The notes below the pieces were generated by a model, which searched no databases, was not told the DNA's origin, and saw only the letters and a program-made list of their open reading frames with translations. The translations under genes and the position numbers were made by a program. Positions 29,101 through 47,444 of a DNA stretch of 64,000 nt are shown in pieces (the first letter of the stretch is position 1; every line of letters begins with the position of its first letter). The DNA is from Sphaeramia orbicularis (lineage: Eukaryota > Chordata > Actinopteri > Kurtiformes > Apogonidae). Where the stretch lies: assembly GCF_902148855.1 (NCBI RefSeq), contig NC_043964.1:27763285-27827284 (forward strand), in the 5' to 3' direction.

Positions 29101-32100
29101 TGTTATTATTGTACTGGTCCAGCCCACTTTAGATCATACTGGGCTGAATGTGGCCCCTGAACTAAACTGACTTTGACTCTCCTGCTCTAAGACAGTGAAG
29201 CTCTGGTTTTCTTTCAGATTCTCCTAAAAACACGTCGGCTTCCATCAGTCCTTCAGCAGACACAGATGCACATATCACCCTGGTCTGTCATAGCCATGCA
29301 AACCCCCCAGTGGAGGCTTATACCTGGTTTAAATCAGCTGAAGGTGGTTCTGTGGTTGTTGGACATGAACCTGTGTTTTCGCCTGGCGATAGTGGGCGAT
29401 ACTTCTGCAGTGTCACCAACAAACATGGAAACCAAAACTCCTCTATTGTTACAGTAAATATAAAAGGTAAGAAGGTTAACACTATCAAGATTTGAACAAA
29501 CAACATTATTATGGAATTAACAATGTGGTAAAATGTTGAGACTGTTGAGAAATATCCCATTAGAGTTTCAGTTGATTTTTTAAAATTCCTGTTAATGATT
29601 GAATTTGTTTGACTGATCAGTTATTGCTTTAGAAAGAACCATCATACAAGTGCAGTCATCACTTTTGAAGAACTAGCAAAGTATGTTGTGTCATATGTTG
29701 CCAGTAGCTGATATGTTTCATTTAAAGACATAGAAAATTAGTTTAGGTTCTGTTTACGTTGACTGTTGTAGTTTTAGTTTGGGTTTATGTCATAGTGTGA
29801 TGAAATCAGTCATAAAAATCACAGTCACCAGCAACCAAAAGCATCTGCTGATATAAAATTTTTAATAACTTCTAAACCACTAGTCATATCAATACGTGTA
29901 AATAAATCAGGTAAAATTCAATTTCTCATCTTTTCATGATCATCAGATACGACCCATTTGGAGGTTCCATAGTGAGCGTAGAGATACCATCATCTTCTGC
30001 AACATCGATTCACCATTAAAACACATGTAGTTTGATAAATGACAATGAGAGGTCGACCGATATGGGTTATTCTAATGTCGATGCCAATTTAAAAAAATTT
30101 GGTCAGCCAATGGCTGATACTTAAAGCCAATTTTTGAGGACGATATTTAAGGCTAATTTTTTTTTAAAGCACATTAACTGTAAAATACAATTGAAACACT
30201 CACATAAATGAACATTTTTATGCAGCAATATAAATTAAATTAATACGCGTACACATAGTACTCTTTTAACATTTATTAAACTTCAAGTGCTGCCCATGCA
30301 GGTGCCTGATCAAATATCTTATAACATTTTTACTACTGATCAAATATCGGCTTTCAAAAAAAAAAAAAAAAGGCTGATGGTTGATATTGAAAGAAAAAAT
30401 CAGTCTACCTCTAATTACAATGGTTGTACATGCTTGTTTAAATTAAGCTAATGACATATTTTGCTGAAAAATTCCCTTTTTCTTCAGGTTTCTCTGTTTT
30501 GTTAAAATAACTTTTGAATTTACACTGAGCTTTTATGAACAGTTACATAATCAGTAAATTAGTTTTAACAAATTTCACTGAAAAATGCAAAAATACTAAA
30601 TATGGCTTTATAATAAATATGGATATAATAAATCACATAGAAAAGGTTGAATGTAAAGAAAAAATCATTTGCAACTTGCCACAAAAGTTCCAAATTAAAG
30701 TGTTAAAGAGGCTTTTATTATAAAAATGGTAACAGGAAATCACAGAGATTTTACATTCCAAACCTGATTCATGTTGTCGATCTTTAGTTTTTCCGATTGT
30801 GTTTGATTACACTAGTTTATAAGTAAAATGGTTCCTGAATAATGTTCACTTAGAGTCACTAATAAAGAAAAATGAACTCCACAGTGTTTGTTATCACCAC
30901 ATGAAGTTACACCATTATATAAGTCTGCAATCACCACTTTGGAATTAACAAATTACAGTATGTTGTGTCACATATGCAGCTGTATTGAAAAGGTGCAACA
31001 TTAAATTAATACATAAATGCCTTTTTTTACACAGCATTTTGGACAACATTATCCAAAGTTGTACTAATCATTGCCACTGTTGCTGTGCTTCTCCCTGTGG
31101 CCGCTGTTTTCATATTCAGAAGGTAAGATGCATTTGCATAGTAACAATATTATACTGGTCTTCAAGTAAAATATTGCCAGGATAAAAGCAGTGACACCAA
31201 ATTTGAGTCATTAATAAAGAAAAAATAAGTCAAAAGTACTACTTAGCTGTAATTTAAGATATAGTTTAGCTGTAATTTAAGATATAGTATTGGGTTAAAA
31301 TGTGAAATCAGAGAATGTTTTTAAGTAATGTTTGTTTCTGAGCTGCAAGTTTTACTTAAAAACACTGTCTGTATATCAGAATAAATCCACTTTTCACATT
31401 TATTCTATTATAAAATGTGCACAAACCTCTGTATATAATAGCACTTTGTTATGCACCATATATCCTTTTTCACGTAACTTGAAAACATTAGCCAGCAGCA
31501 CTTTTGTCATTTTCCGTCTCATGTTACAACATATGACTCATTTCTGAAAAAAAAAAAAAAAAAACTTTAAAAAACCCAATGCTATACAACGATCATGTGA
31601 TGACACTACATTTGTTTCATGTTTCAGACTCAACAGTAACAGAGCAGGCATCGTACAGGTACTGCCATAAACAGTCATAATGAAAACTGATAAAAAAATA
31701 ACACATACTTTCCCTGTGTTTTATTATGTTTTGGCTTTGTTAGTACATTACTAATAAGTAACATACTATGTGAGTGACTAAACTAAATAACTAAGCCACT
31801 TTCTACTCATGTAGGAGATGTCAGTTGCACAAAGTCTGCCTGAAACCAGGTTAGGCTGAGTAGAAACCACAGAAAACCCACGTCATTGTTATTCTCAAGT
31901 GGAACATAGATCAAGCGGGGATTTGATAAGAAATGAAACACAAAGGTCAATGTTGTTTTCTGTTTAATAAGGTCATGCAGTTGATAAAATCTTCTATCTC
32001 TTATTGTTTAAATGCAGAATACCATAAACTGTCCCGAATTTACCAGCAATCAACAACAAGACAGATGTGCATGTGAAGAAGAAACAGCAGAAATAGTGTA

Positions 32101-32303
32101 CACGGAGGTTTACTTCCACACCGACAGGAACATGTGAGATGTTTTCACCTACTGTCAGAAACTATTTTATCTTCAGTGAAGATCTTTTCATTGAATCAGT
32201 GTAAATCTCCTGCAGGCAGCAGCACACGGCTTCTCATGATGATGAAGATAACCGGACTGTGATTTACAGCACAGTGTCCAGGGAAAGCCCCGCAACAACT
32301 TAA
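26109..32303 (+). CDS. Siglec/CD22-like inhibitory receptor, paralogue 1
   Basis: Eight exons join to 402 residues: 26109-26157, 26239-26580, 27215-27460, 29218-29466, 31035-31122, 31628-31658, 32018-32133 and 32216-32303. An in-frame TGA at 26097 supports the start. Order: signal peptide; V-type domain (exon 2) with the Siglec-type Cys set NICAMKGSSVVIPC and NCSLKI; two C2-type domains beginning DLKVEL and YSPKNTSAS, one exon each; membrane span VVLIIATVAVLLPVAAVF; and a tail with ITIM-like IVYTEV (Tyr363) and VIYSTV (Tyr391). This suggests SHP-recruiting inhibitory signalling on leukocytes. The Siglec F-strand Arg is Lys109 here (GKYGIKF). A possible extra exon at 31815-31849 breaks frame and was left out. 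The fish family is usually annotated CD22-like; orthology to one mammalian Siglec is not claimed. Confidence 0.85.
26620..27162 (-). mobile_element. TTAA MITE family A, intact copy
   Basis: This is the best defined copy: TTAA at 26616-26619 and 27163-27166 flank 543 bp with inverted ends CCCATAAAGACCCA and TGGGTCTTTAAGGGG. TTAA target duplication with CCC-starting ends fits the piggyBac superfamily. There is no transposase. It lies in the intron between the V and first C2 exons. Confidence 0.8.
27529..29190. mobile_element. Composite of palindromic GTCAAAC-type repeats in receptor 1 intron
   Basis: The stretch contains at least two half-copies in opposite orientations of a long repeat with TTAGTTCAGGGGCCACATTT and GTGCAATTTTAACAA blocks. 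A further insertion at 28631-29081 interrupts it. It is non-coding and probably hAT-derived. Confidence 0.55.
28631..29081 (+). mobile_element. Helitron-like insertion (tentative)
   Basis: The insert starts TCTTATATTATAAAAGGG, contains a short TG array and GGGGGACCGGGATGTTGCCC, and ends GCGCTAG before T. It splits a repeat whose text resumes on the other side. TC...CTAG|T termini fit Helitrons, but no clear 3' hairpin is seen. Confidence 0.4.
29815..30700 (-). mobile_element. Family A MITE split by a hAT-like MITE
   Basis: Reverse-oriented family A text (29815-30046 and 30415-30700) is interrupted by 30048-30414, which begins AGAGGTCGACCGATATGGG and ends CAGTCTACCTCT. The flanking 8-mers TGACAATG and TTACAATG are a near-perfect target duplication, supporting hAT. 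Confidence 0.6.
31150..31560 (+). repeat. Interspersed repeat D in receptor 1 intron
   Basis: The text resembles the sequence flanking the mariner derivative at 23585-24587, sharing AATAAAGAAAAA...AAGT, AAAACACTGTCTG and GAAAACAT.AGC blocks. It also contains a 24-bp direct duplication (about 31244-31290). It is non-coding. Confidence 0.45.
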
Positions 32304-33540
32304 TAATTCTGTACGTTTATGCAATAATCTTCTGTCCTGCAATAATTATTAAATTTTTATCAAAAATAAATGCAGTATTTTAATATAGATGTGGTTCATA
32401 GGTATATATACTGTTTTACATAGATATGCATGCTGTTTCTATAGGAAATACATACTGTTAATACTGTTAATAGAGAGACATAGTTTCATAAATTTACTGT
32501 AACGTACTGTTAATATTGTTCATAGATATGGGTGCTTCTGTGAAACTGGTCCCTAAAAACAGGACATGGGGGCTAAAAATTCAAACAAAATGTAGACTAA
32601 TATTATGAAGCAAGTTTGGAAGCACTTTGGGTCTATTTTAAAAATAAATGTTTACTGAGATAAAAGAGATACTGTTTTTCTGATAAAACACATTTTTATA
32701 TTATTTTTATACAAAAATCTGCATGTAACACGGTAAAAAGAACACAAAAATTGTGTGCAACTATTTTTTCGAACATCTTTTTATTCTCTCACAGGCACAT
32801 TTTGGGAATCGAAGTAAATATGCAAGGTAGAGTGTTTGACAAAAATCACTGCTGTTGCAAAATCACTCACGATTTGTTTGTGTTTAAATGGGCAGGTTCT
32901 GTGTGTAACTTAAGTGGACACAATGGGTTACATGCAAAACCTGGAATGAGACTGAGATTCATGAAAAACCCACATGTCTGGATCAGAAAAACCACTAGGA
33001 TCATCAAATGAACACAGTGTCTTTATTTATAGTGCTATATAAGACCATTTCAAGCCATGTTTTCCAGATCAAATGCACTGACACCTAGGTAGCTTTTCAT
33101 GTCCCAATTTCCGTCCTATTTTTGCCCAATATTTTACTCAAAATTCATTAATTTTGAGATGGCTCAGAGTAAGAGAATTTTTTTTTTTTTTTTGCATTTA
33201 TCTGAGGTCATCATTAGGTACATTCTGGGGGGAAATATGTTTAAATTTCTCTTTTATTATTGGGTCTATAAAGGTGGCAAAGTGGTAGGTATCAGAATGT
33301 ACCCAGTTTCATAGAAGCACCCAGATACATACTGTTAATACTGTAAATTACACCTTTTCATATTTTATCCAGTTTATTCTACTTAGTTCTATTCTTATGT
33401 TACTTTGTTAAATTGTAATTTTTAAAAAATATTTTCTTATCTTATTTTTTAGTTTTGTAATTTTATATTCACTCTATTCTTATTTCTGTAGCTCTGGTGT
33501 CTGTAACTATTGCTGCACTGACTGAAATTGAACTCCTAAT
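32304..33540. other. Intergenic, 3' of receptor 1
   Basis: AT-rich sequence with repeated CATACTGTTAATACTGTTAAT motifs near 32400-32520. No credible exon is seen. Confidence 0.5.
32365..32370 (+). terminator. Receptor 1 polyadenylation signal
   Basis: AATAAA lies about 60 bp after the stop codon of paralogue 1. Confidence 0.6.
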
Positions 33541-33605
33541 TCTATTCTATTCTATTCTATTCTATTCTATTCTATTCTATTCTATTCTATTCTATTCTAT
33601 TCTAT
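33541..33605. repeat. (TCTAT)n microsatellite
   Basis: Thirteen near-perfect copies of a TCTAT pentamer. Confidence 0.95.
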
Positions 33606-33891
33606 GTTTTATTAAGAATTATCATGGAGAGACAGTTGAAATATTTCTTTGTTTTCTTTTTCAGGGACCAAATCTTGAATGCATCATATATTGACATGAA
33701 TGAACGGAGCGATTAGTTTTGAGTGCAAATCTGTTGTGAACTCAAAGAAAGGTTCTCATAGGTGACTTTAACATGTTCTGACCCATGTATGTAAGCTCTT
33801 ACACTCTTGCAAATTGTTAGTTATTTACAATCAACATGGCCAACAACAAAGACATCAAGACCTAAGACAGAAAAACAAATAATAAATACAC

Positions 33892-34330
33892 AGCTCGGCC
33901 AAAAAAAGTCACCATCTGGAATTTAACTCAAATAGTTCAGATCCTCCCGTTGGATAATTACTGCAGTCATTAATATGTTTTAGCTCTACAAGTTTTTCTT
34001 TTTTTTAACCCTAACTGATGCAGTCTTTCTTAAACACTTATAAGATTGGACAGTCCCTAGGATTCCTCAGCCTAAAATTGTGAAAGAGTGGTTCAGGTAC
34101 CATCAGACATTTGGATCACACATGGATTGGCCACTGCAGAGTGAAGATATGAACCCCACTGAAAATCTTTGGGATGTGATGGAGACGAGTTCATACAGCA
34201 GTCCGACTCTACCATCATCAATACACAGCCATGGAGAAAAATGAAGTCTGGACAGAAGTACATGTTATTTACTGGGACATTGCATAAGCATTTTGTTGCA
34301 TAAATGATGCCATAGCAAATATGTCTGGTT
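33892..34330 (+). mobile_element. Tc1-like transposon remnant
   Basis: The left end carries AGCTCGGCCAAAAAAAGTCA, a Tc1-type terminus common in fish. Further right a plus-strand fragment reads HMDWPLQSEDMNP followed by TENLWDVME, the last catalytic block of Tc1 transposases (WPxxSPDLNPIENLW). Most of the coding region is missing, and no right terminal repeat is visible. Confidence 0.7.
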
Positions 34331-34398
34331 GTCAAAGCTGCTTCTTCTTCTTCTTCTTCTTTCCCCTCCATGACACCACATTCCAGAGTTATTGATAG

Positions 34399-35706
34399 CC
34401 TCATACCATAATTGCCTAAGTCTTGGCCACATTGTGATATGTTTATATCTTTACTGTAGCTGCCGTCCAAGGCATCACTCATATATTCAGTTCATAATTT
34501 TCAAGAGCATTTAAAAACATAACACATTCACAGTAATAATTCCTTTAAATAGTCAATAAATAAATAATGCACAAAATGCAGTAAATTCATAGAAAATACA
34601 TTTTATTTGTTTGATTTAAAAACATAGAGGTAAGAGGGGAACCAAAATGTTTGTTCCGCATGTTCACGTTGCCCCCAGGGGATAAGATTATTAGTACACT
34701 CCATGAGCCACATGAGGCCATCATGCACGACATGTTCTACCTGTAAGGTCTGCAAAAGGACAATTCATAAGAACCGAGCTAAGAAATTTAAAACATATCT
34801 TTTAAGAAGATGCTGTGAAACCCTCTGTTTTATTCCTTTGGAGTTTATGCGGCCAATGAGGTAAAGTTTGTCAGTTTTCTTTGTTAATAGGTCATGTGAA
34901 TGCTACGTGAAGCCAATTAAGCCTGTTATTTTATATGTGTGCTTTATTTTGTTTAATGGGCATTCATTTCGTCATCTTGTGTCAAATCTTTATATTTTTG
35001 TAAGTTAATTTAAGTCTTAACATTTTCTTTTCTTTAGTTCTGACAGCATTGTTTGGGCATAATCACTGTTGGGCAAGCTCAAGATTTGATTGTCCAAATA
35101 AATGGCTGTTAAAACCCAAGAACTATGTTGAGCCTTGATTAAACTCTGAGGGAGTAACATTTACTCTCCTAACACTGCTGATTAACCCTGTAAAGCCTGA
35201 ACCATTAAATCATAGACAGAAAATTCCAGTTCTTTGAAACCAATGCTATTATTGGTCCTTCTGAACAACCAAAAACATTTTTTTTTTCAAATATCAATTT
35301 CCATGTATGATTTTCAATTTTGTATCATATTTGATACATCAGGTCTCAGTGCTCAAATACTGTTATTTTTGAACAAAGAAAAACAAAATATAACACAAAC
35401 ATGTCTAACAAATTGGTAATTCCTTTCCAAAATTGGTAGTTCTGCCTCCTTCCTCATTAATGACAATCTTGTAGTGTCACTGGAAAGGCCTCTGGTGAAT
35501 GAATTCCTCCCCCCTGGTGGATTATCTGTGTATTGCATGTATCTAATTGTATACATCAGGTTTTTCTAGAAAAAAAAAATCACACTGATCATGTAGAGGG
35601 CTTGAAAACTTGTATCAAATATGATATGTTCAGCGTTACAGGGTTAATTTTGCATCATTGCCTATAATCTGAAAAAAAATATGACTTAGGCAATTATGCT
35701 ATGAGG
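34399..35706. mobile_element. Element bounded by CCTCATA...TTGCCTAAGTC inverted ends
   Basis: The left end CCTCATACCATAATTGCC and right end GGCAATTATGCTATGAGG are inverted copies. The ~1.3-kb interior is non-coding and contains the nested family B MITE at 35186-35643. A short relative with the same ends is at 36555-36695. Superfamily unknown. Confidence 0.5.
35186..35643 (-). mobile_element. TTAA MITE family B, copy 2 (complete)
   Basis: TTAA at 35182-35185 and 35644-35647 flank 458 bp starting CCCTGTAAAGCCTGAA and ending TTCAGCGTTACAGGG, imperfect inverted repeats. This is the copy that defines family B; it is piggyBac-like by TTAA and the CCC terminus. Confidence 0.8.
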
Positions 35707-35879
35707 CTAACGATATGTCCCCCTAAAAACAAACGATTATTAACCAAGTAAAGTTTAACAGAGTAGGAATTAACAAAACAAATTTAGAAATTAAGCATGA
35801 AAATAAGTATGAAAACTATAAAAACTTGAAAGGTGTCTGGAAAAGTACTGCATATCTCAGCATGAAGGGTCGATATTAG

Positions 35880-36234
35880 CTCATAAAGACCCAGTGCTAC
35901 TTTTGTGGCAGTTCCCAAACTATATTTTCCTTTCCTAAGTGATTTATAACCATTTATTGTAACATTATCCTCTTTAGTTTGAGTTTTTTCAGTGTAAATC
36001 CTGTATTTTCCTATATTTACTCCACTGATCATGTAAATGTTCATAAAAGTTCGGAGTAAATTCAAAGGTCATTATATTAGAACAGAGAAAACTGAAGAAA
36101 AAGTGACTTTTTCAGTAAAATATATCATTAACTGATTTTGACATGTATTGATAGGATTAGTAGATCAACAGGTATTAAACGTTTTCCATCAGCTGTTGGT
36201 TTTGGTTGTTAGTAGCTGTTTGGGTCTTTATGAG
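35880..36234 (+). mobile_element. TTAA MITE family A, internally deleted copy
   Basis: It starts CTCATAAAGACCCAGTGC and ends GGGTCTTTATGAG before TTAA at 36235-36238. The segment between ATATCATTAACTGA and GACATGTATTGATAGG is missing relative to fuller copies. Confidence 0.7.
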
Positions 36235-36554
36235 TTAATAAACTTCTCCATATCACAAGGAGACAGTCTGATGGCACCCAAAGTCAGTGTCAAAATGATT
36301 AAAAACATACCTGCATGGGGCCCGTGTGATGCTAAGTGCAACTGATGGTGTCATCTTTATCAGGCCCCCGTGCATCCATCAGGTCTGTGTTTGCACTTAC
36401 TGCCTATTAAGCTGCTTTCTAATACTGTCATAATGTTTGCTTTTGTTTTGTGATGTTGGCACTGGTTAAAAGTTAATTTGCTTCCTGCTCATATTACACT
36501 TCTCAGGAGGAGCCAAATAAAAGTGTGTGTACCCAAATGTAGATTAATCATTGG

Positions 36555-36695
36555 CCTCATAACATAATTGCCTAAGTCATATTTTTGGCCAAATTGTAAT
36601 ATCTGCGTAAATTGAAACGACAGTTTTAGGAGAGTAAAGTTATGTACATATCACAATTTAGCCAGAAATATGACTTAAGCAATTATGCTACGAGG
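36555..36695. mobile_element. Short palindromic MITE
   Basis: About 45-bp inverted arms (CCTCATAACATAATTGCC... and ...GCAATTATGCTACGAGG) enclose about 50 bp. The ends match those of 34399-35706. Confidence 0.65.
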
Positions 36696-36832
36696 ATATG
36701 TTACAGACAATGTTGTATAAGTTAAAATATATGAAGAAAATTAATAATCATGTGATAGTTTTTTATAATGAAGTCTGCACTTAATTTGCAAAGCTGCTGA
36801 AACACTTGAATTTCCCTTAATAATTAATAGTG

Positions 36833-36833
<1 letters not shown>

Positions 36834-36919
<86 letters not shown>

Positions 36920-36920
36920 C
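36834..36920. repeat. (TATC)n microsatellite
   Basis: About 21 perfect copies of a CTAT/TATC tetramer. Confidence 0.95.
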
Positions 36921-38700
36921 GTCTTTGAGTTCCTGATGTAGTGTCAATACTGTATTTTCGTCCTCTCCTTAAAATTATACATATTAAATAATGTGTGAAA
37001 TACAATATTAAATCACACTTTAAACCTCAAAGACCCAAACAGCCACCAGTGATCAAAAGCCTCCACTGATGTAAAATGTTTAATAACTTTTCAAGATTCT
37101 TTATTGCCATTCTACATTGTACGATGAACGAAACTGTTATCAACAGGATCGATAGTAAATGAACATTTAAAAACACACACCTTTAAAAACTGAGGAAAAT
37201 AGAAAACAGAGCACATACATTCCAAATAGAAAATAAAGCATAGTACAGATTAGTGATGTGCAGATCAATACTGAAATATCAATATCTCCCATAGCAGATT
37301 CACAAATCAAAATATCGATACTTTTGATACTTCGGACATTTGAGTATATGTACATTAATTGAAAAATGAGACTTTTGGCGAAATTGTCGTTTTTCAGTCA
37401 GGGAAATTTTTATGCGCAAGTTATATTTGCGCAATTTGAGGGTCAATTGAAAAGCGACTGCAGATGTTTTAAGTCTTTAAGGGTTAAATGAGTGTAAACT
37501 GTGTTACACCATACACAAAGCTATAGAAGTATCTTTACTACAAAACCCCCATAACATAAACCCTTTAAACCCTAAGTTTAAAATGTTCCATCTGGACTTT
37601 TTTTTTCTTATAATCTCTATAATAATTTCTATAAAAAGGTTGGAAAATATGCTGTGAGTGAGTCCTTTTGCTTATTTTTCCAGAGCACTAAGCACTTTCG
37701 AAATCTAGCAGTCATTTCCAATTCATCTTTTTTTTCCACTCAAGTTTTTATTGACATTTTTATAAACACATAATCAGCAAAAAAGACAAAAAGCGAACAA
37801 ACAAACCTTGCTTGGGTACACTCCATGACCTTGCATTCACATTATTCAGTCCTTCCACCATTCCAGATTCTGTAATCAGTCCATTTATTCCATTTTTTGT
37901 CCGTTTGTGCTTCTTGTAGTTGCAGTTTGTGAGTTATTTTTTCCATTGTACATATTCCTTCAATCATTGTGATCCACTGGTCCTTTGTTGGTGGTTTTGT
38001 CTTTCCCCAGTTCCTTGTAATAGCTTTTTTGCAAACCACTAAAAGTACTTTAACCAAGTACTGTATATGTCGTCTCCCACTACATTTCCATCAGTGAAGT
38101 TACACAAAAACAGCGTCATTTCCAATTTACTGCCTGTTATAATTCTGCTAAATCGGCTCCTTCTCCGGGTTCTTGTACAGGTGTGAGGGAAATTACTAAT
38201 TGCACAAACAGTGAAAGAATTACAACCATCCAAAATGCATATGCTCAGCGTGTGTCAGTGATGATGCGTCAGGTTTCAAAGAGTTAAAGGTCCAACATGG
38301 AACTTCACCTGCTGTCATTAATCTGCATTGTTGATGTTTTGTACTTGTGTGTAAAACTCTGTAGTTCATCTTTAGTTCCCTGTGCGTGACACCTTTATGT
38401 TTTACAAAAGTAATCCAGAGAAATAAAGAAAACAAACAAGCCAGTACTCTACAGTGAAGTAAGACATGTTATCTCACCATGTTTAAAACCACTGCTGCTG
38501 AGCCCCTCACTGTGGTTTACTCAAAATAAAAGCAAGATACAGCATCATCTGTGCATGATACGCATTTCCTCTGCACAGGGTCTGCTTTAAATCACGTTCA
38601 CATATTAGCTCGGCACTTGATTGTGGTGCATGTGACCCCATTTTGGGACCTGGCATCTTTGTCAGGGTTAAACCTTACATTTCATACAGGAAGCCGCGCA
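36921..38700. other. Intergenic spacer upstream of receptor 2
   Basis: It holds a reverse family A fragment (about 37020-37095), and at about 37640-38060 a stretch resembling an inverted retroposon 3' UTR (CAAGTTTTTATTGACATTTT and following). An ETS-like ACAGGAAG at 38684-38691 precedes receptor 2, and a similar ACAGGAAGT at 25977-25985 precedes receptor 1. No exon is seen. Confidence 0.4.
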
Positions 38701-38800
38701 CAGTAGAAGAAGCACAGGCAGACGTTCTGAGTATTTGTTCATAAAACTATTAATGTGGTTTGTGAAGCTTATTGGAGCTGTCGCATCATTTCACTGCAAC

Positions 38801-44922
<6,122 letters not shown>

Positions 44923-44969
44923 TGACCATCACTACATCAATATTATACAGCAGGGGGGTCAAACTCATT

Positions 44970-45413
44970 TCATCATATCATATTTGTATCATATTTGATA
45001 CATGAGTTTTGAGGCCCTCTACATGATCAGTGTGATATTTTTTTTCTTGAAAAACCTGATGTATACAATTACGTGCATGCAATACACAGATAATCCACCA
45101 GGGGGGAGGAATTCATTCACCAGAAGCCTTTCCAGTGACATTACAAGACTGTCATTAATGAGGAAGGAGGCAGAACTTTGGCAATTTTGAAAAGGAATTA
45201 CCAATTTGTTAGACATATTTATGTTATATTACAGTTTTGTTTGTTTAAAAATAACAATATGTAAACATTGAGACCCAATGTATCAAATATGATACAAAAC
45301 TGAAACTCATACATGGAAATTGATATTTGAAAAAAAATTGTTTGGGTTGTTCAGAAGGACCAATAAAGGCTTCAGTTTCAAAGAACTGGAATTTTCTGTC
45401 AGCGATTTAATCG
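44970..45413 (-). mobile_element. TTAA MITE family B, copy 3 (truncated)
   Basis: It shares GATAATCCACCAGGGGGGAG, the AGGCAGAACT block and the GATACAAAACTGAAACTCAT block with the other two copies. It lacks the right terminus and is embedded in a GTCAAAC-type repeat that continues at 45414-45895. Confidence 0.65.
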
Positions 45414-45935
45414 TAATAAAAGTACAATTTTAACAATATACTAACATTTACACATGTAAATTGCAACTTACAGATCACAGTGGATTTACAAATACACAAA
45501 ACATTTAGTAACAGACAGAAGATTGGTAAATTAGCACTGATTTCTCTCAAGACATTTCAGATTTGTTCAGATTCATTCAGGTTTTTTACATTTATTGTGA
45601 GAGGAGAGTTTGTAAATGTAAACATATTCATGTAATTGTACTTTTTGTTTTTTCACAATAAAACAAGGAGAAAAATTTGGAATTGTCATTAATCATAGGT
45701 TATCAGATTAGTATTTTACTGGTCTGATCCACTTTAGATCATGTTGGTCTGTTTGTGGAACCTGAACTAAAATGATTCCAACATCCTTGGTTGTTAACAT
45801 TTTCAGTGTCATTTTTGCTTGTCACAAATTCATCCCATGGGCCGGATTGGATCCTTTGGTGGGCTGTGGGCCGTATGTTTAACACCTGACTATGAAAAGA
45901 CAGTGAAAATTTCTTTTTCCTTTCTTCTTTTTTAG

Positions 45936-47200
45936 GAAGTGAAGCTGGATTATCTCGTATGTTCTACTCTGAGAAATACAGTGGTGAAAAAAGTTTTTGG
46001 ACACCTCTTACATTTGTGATATATTGCATTAGGAATCACTGTTAAGTCACTGAATGCTGCCAAGTATTCGTCCGCTGTTAAACCCACACACACTTTTCTG
46101 CACATGCTCTGTTCTATCAAGGTCCAAACTGGATGTTTCAGCAAGATAATGAAACACATCCAGGACATGTCATTTTGAAACTGTCAGGAATTTAGTTTTA
46201 GTAATTTTTCTTGTTAGCAAAAATAAAATCATTTGCATTTGTTTGTGTCTGTCTGATGCAGCCACACCTTTTCCTACATAAAACGATTTTTCCACAAATA
46301 TTTCATCATAATGTGGAAAAGTTTAAGGTTGTCCCATGACTGTTTTTCTACTATTGTAGAGCAGTTAAACACATGATGATAATAATTCAGAATCAAGAAA
46401 AGGGATCATGAGTCAAAAACTGAAACAGTCGTTAAAATAGAGACATTTTTAACCCTTTAAACACCAAAGTTGCAATATTGTGACAAGCAACATAACTGAA
46501 TAAAACAGACAGCATTTTTGAAGCCACCTTGATATCAAAATTTATTAAATTTTGAATTTAAAAAAAAATCTGGCGCCTAGAGGATTAATATTATTTTCTC
46601 ATAACTTATAAAATAAGTTTTGCTGTTTTTCTTTTTTTTTTCTTTTTATCCTAACTTTTTTTTCTTTTTGTCATTCTTGTCTCTAGAAATTTGCCAGAAA
46701 TGTTATATTAACTTTTACTAATAATACATTGTTTCTTCTTGTATCAGTTTGTTTGCGCTCACAGAATTCCTTCTACAGCTCACATATTTTGTCTAGTTTA
46801 TCATCCTCTTCTCATGCTTCACACAATGCAGTCGACTCCTCAGACACATTCTCAGACGGTGTCCATTTCTCACTCTGTCTCTCGCTGTCATCAGTGTCAA
46901 CATGATCAAACATGGTGGATCTCAGGGTCTTATTAAAACAGGCCTCTGTGGCTCCCCTGTGGTGTGTCTGCACCCTCTGGTTGTTATGTAGTTCACAGTT
47001 TTACAAATCATTGTTGCTCCTCTTTGGTGGTTTTGATCCTATACTGTACTTGTGCAGTTCTTATTTCCTCAGATTTTCAAGAACAGATGACCACAATGAA
47101 GTCTGTGCACTGTATTCTGTAAATATGGTAATATAACAACATCCTGAAAATGGTATAAAACACATTAACAAAAATGCTTGAGTAGCAATGCAATAAAATG
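45936..47200 (+). other. Receptor 2 3' UTR or optional last exon
   Basis: A strong acceptor (a long pyrimidine tract ending TTTTTTAG) at 45935 opens a stretch with no long frame. It could receive the donor at 44919 and add one Lys before TGA at 45940. The AATAAA at 47192-47197 is a candidate end. Confidence 0.4.
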
Positions 47201-47260
47201 AGGCACTTTTGATGGATAATGTGTATTTTAGTCCTCCAATCTACATTTTTTAAGGAATTT

Positions 47261-47387
<127 letters not shown>

Positions 47388-47444
47388 ATGAAATTAAAGA
47401 AAAGTGCAAACTGTCGGAGTCACTTTGGCTAAGTTTTCCTGCTC

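Noticed and set aside
31815-31849. Extra cytoplasmic exon in receptor 1 (EMSVAQSLPET)
   Set aside because: Acceptor and donor look usable, but its 35-bp length throws the next exon out of frame, and skipping it gives a phase match with paralogue 2.
34640-35156. Possible solitary LTR (AATAAA-like signal, ends ...GAGTAACA)
   Set aside because: No matching start or target duplication could be found, so the family and borders are unsupported.
46739-47136. Short frames after receptor 2, considered as a third receptor fragment
   Set aside because: No Ig, membrane or ITIM features could be matched; better explained as 3' UTR.
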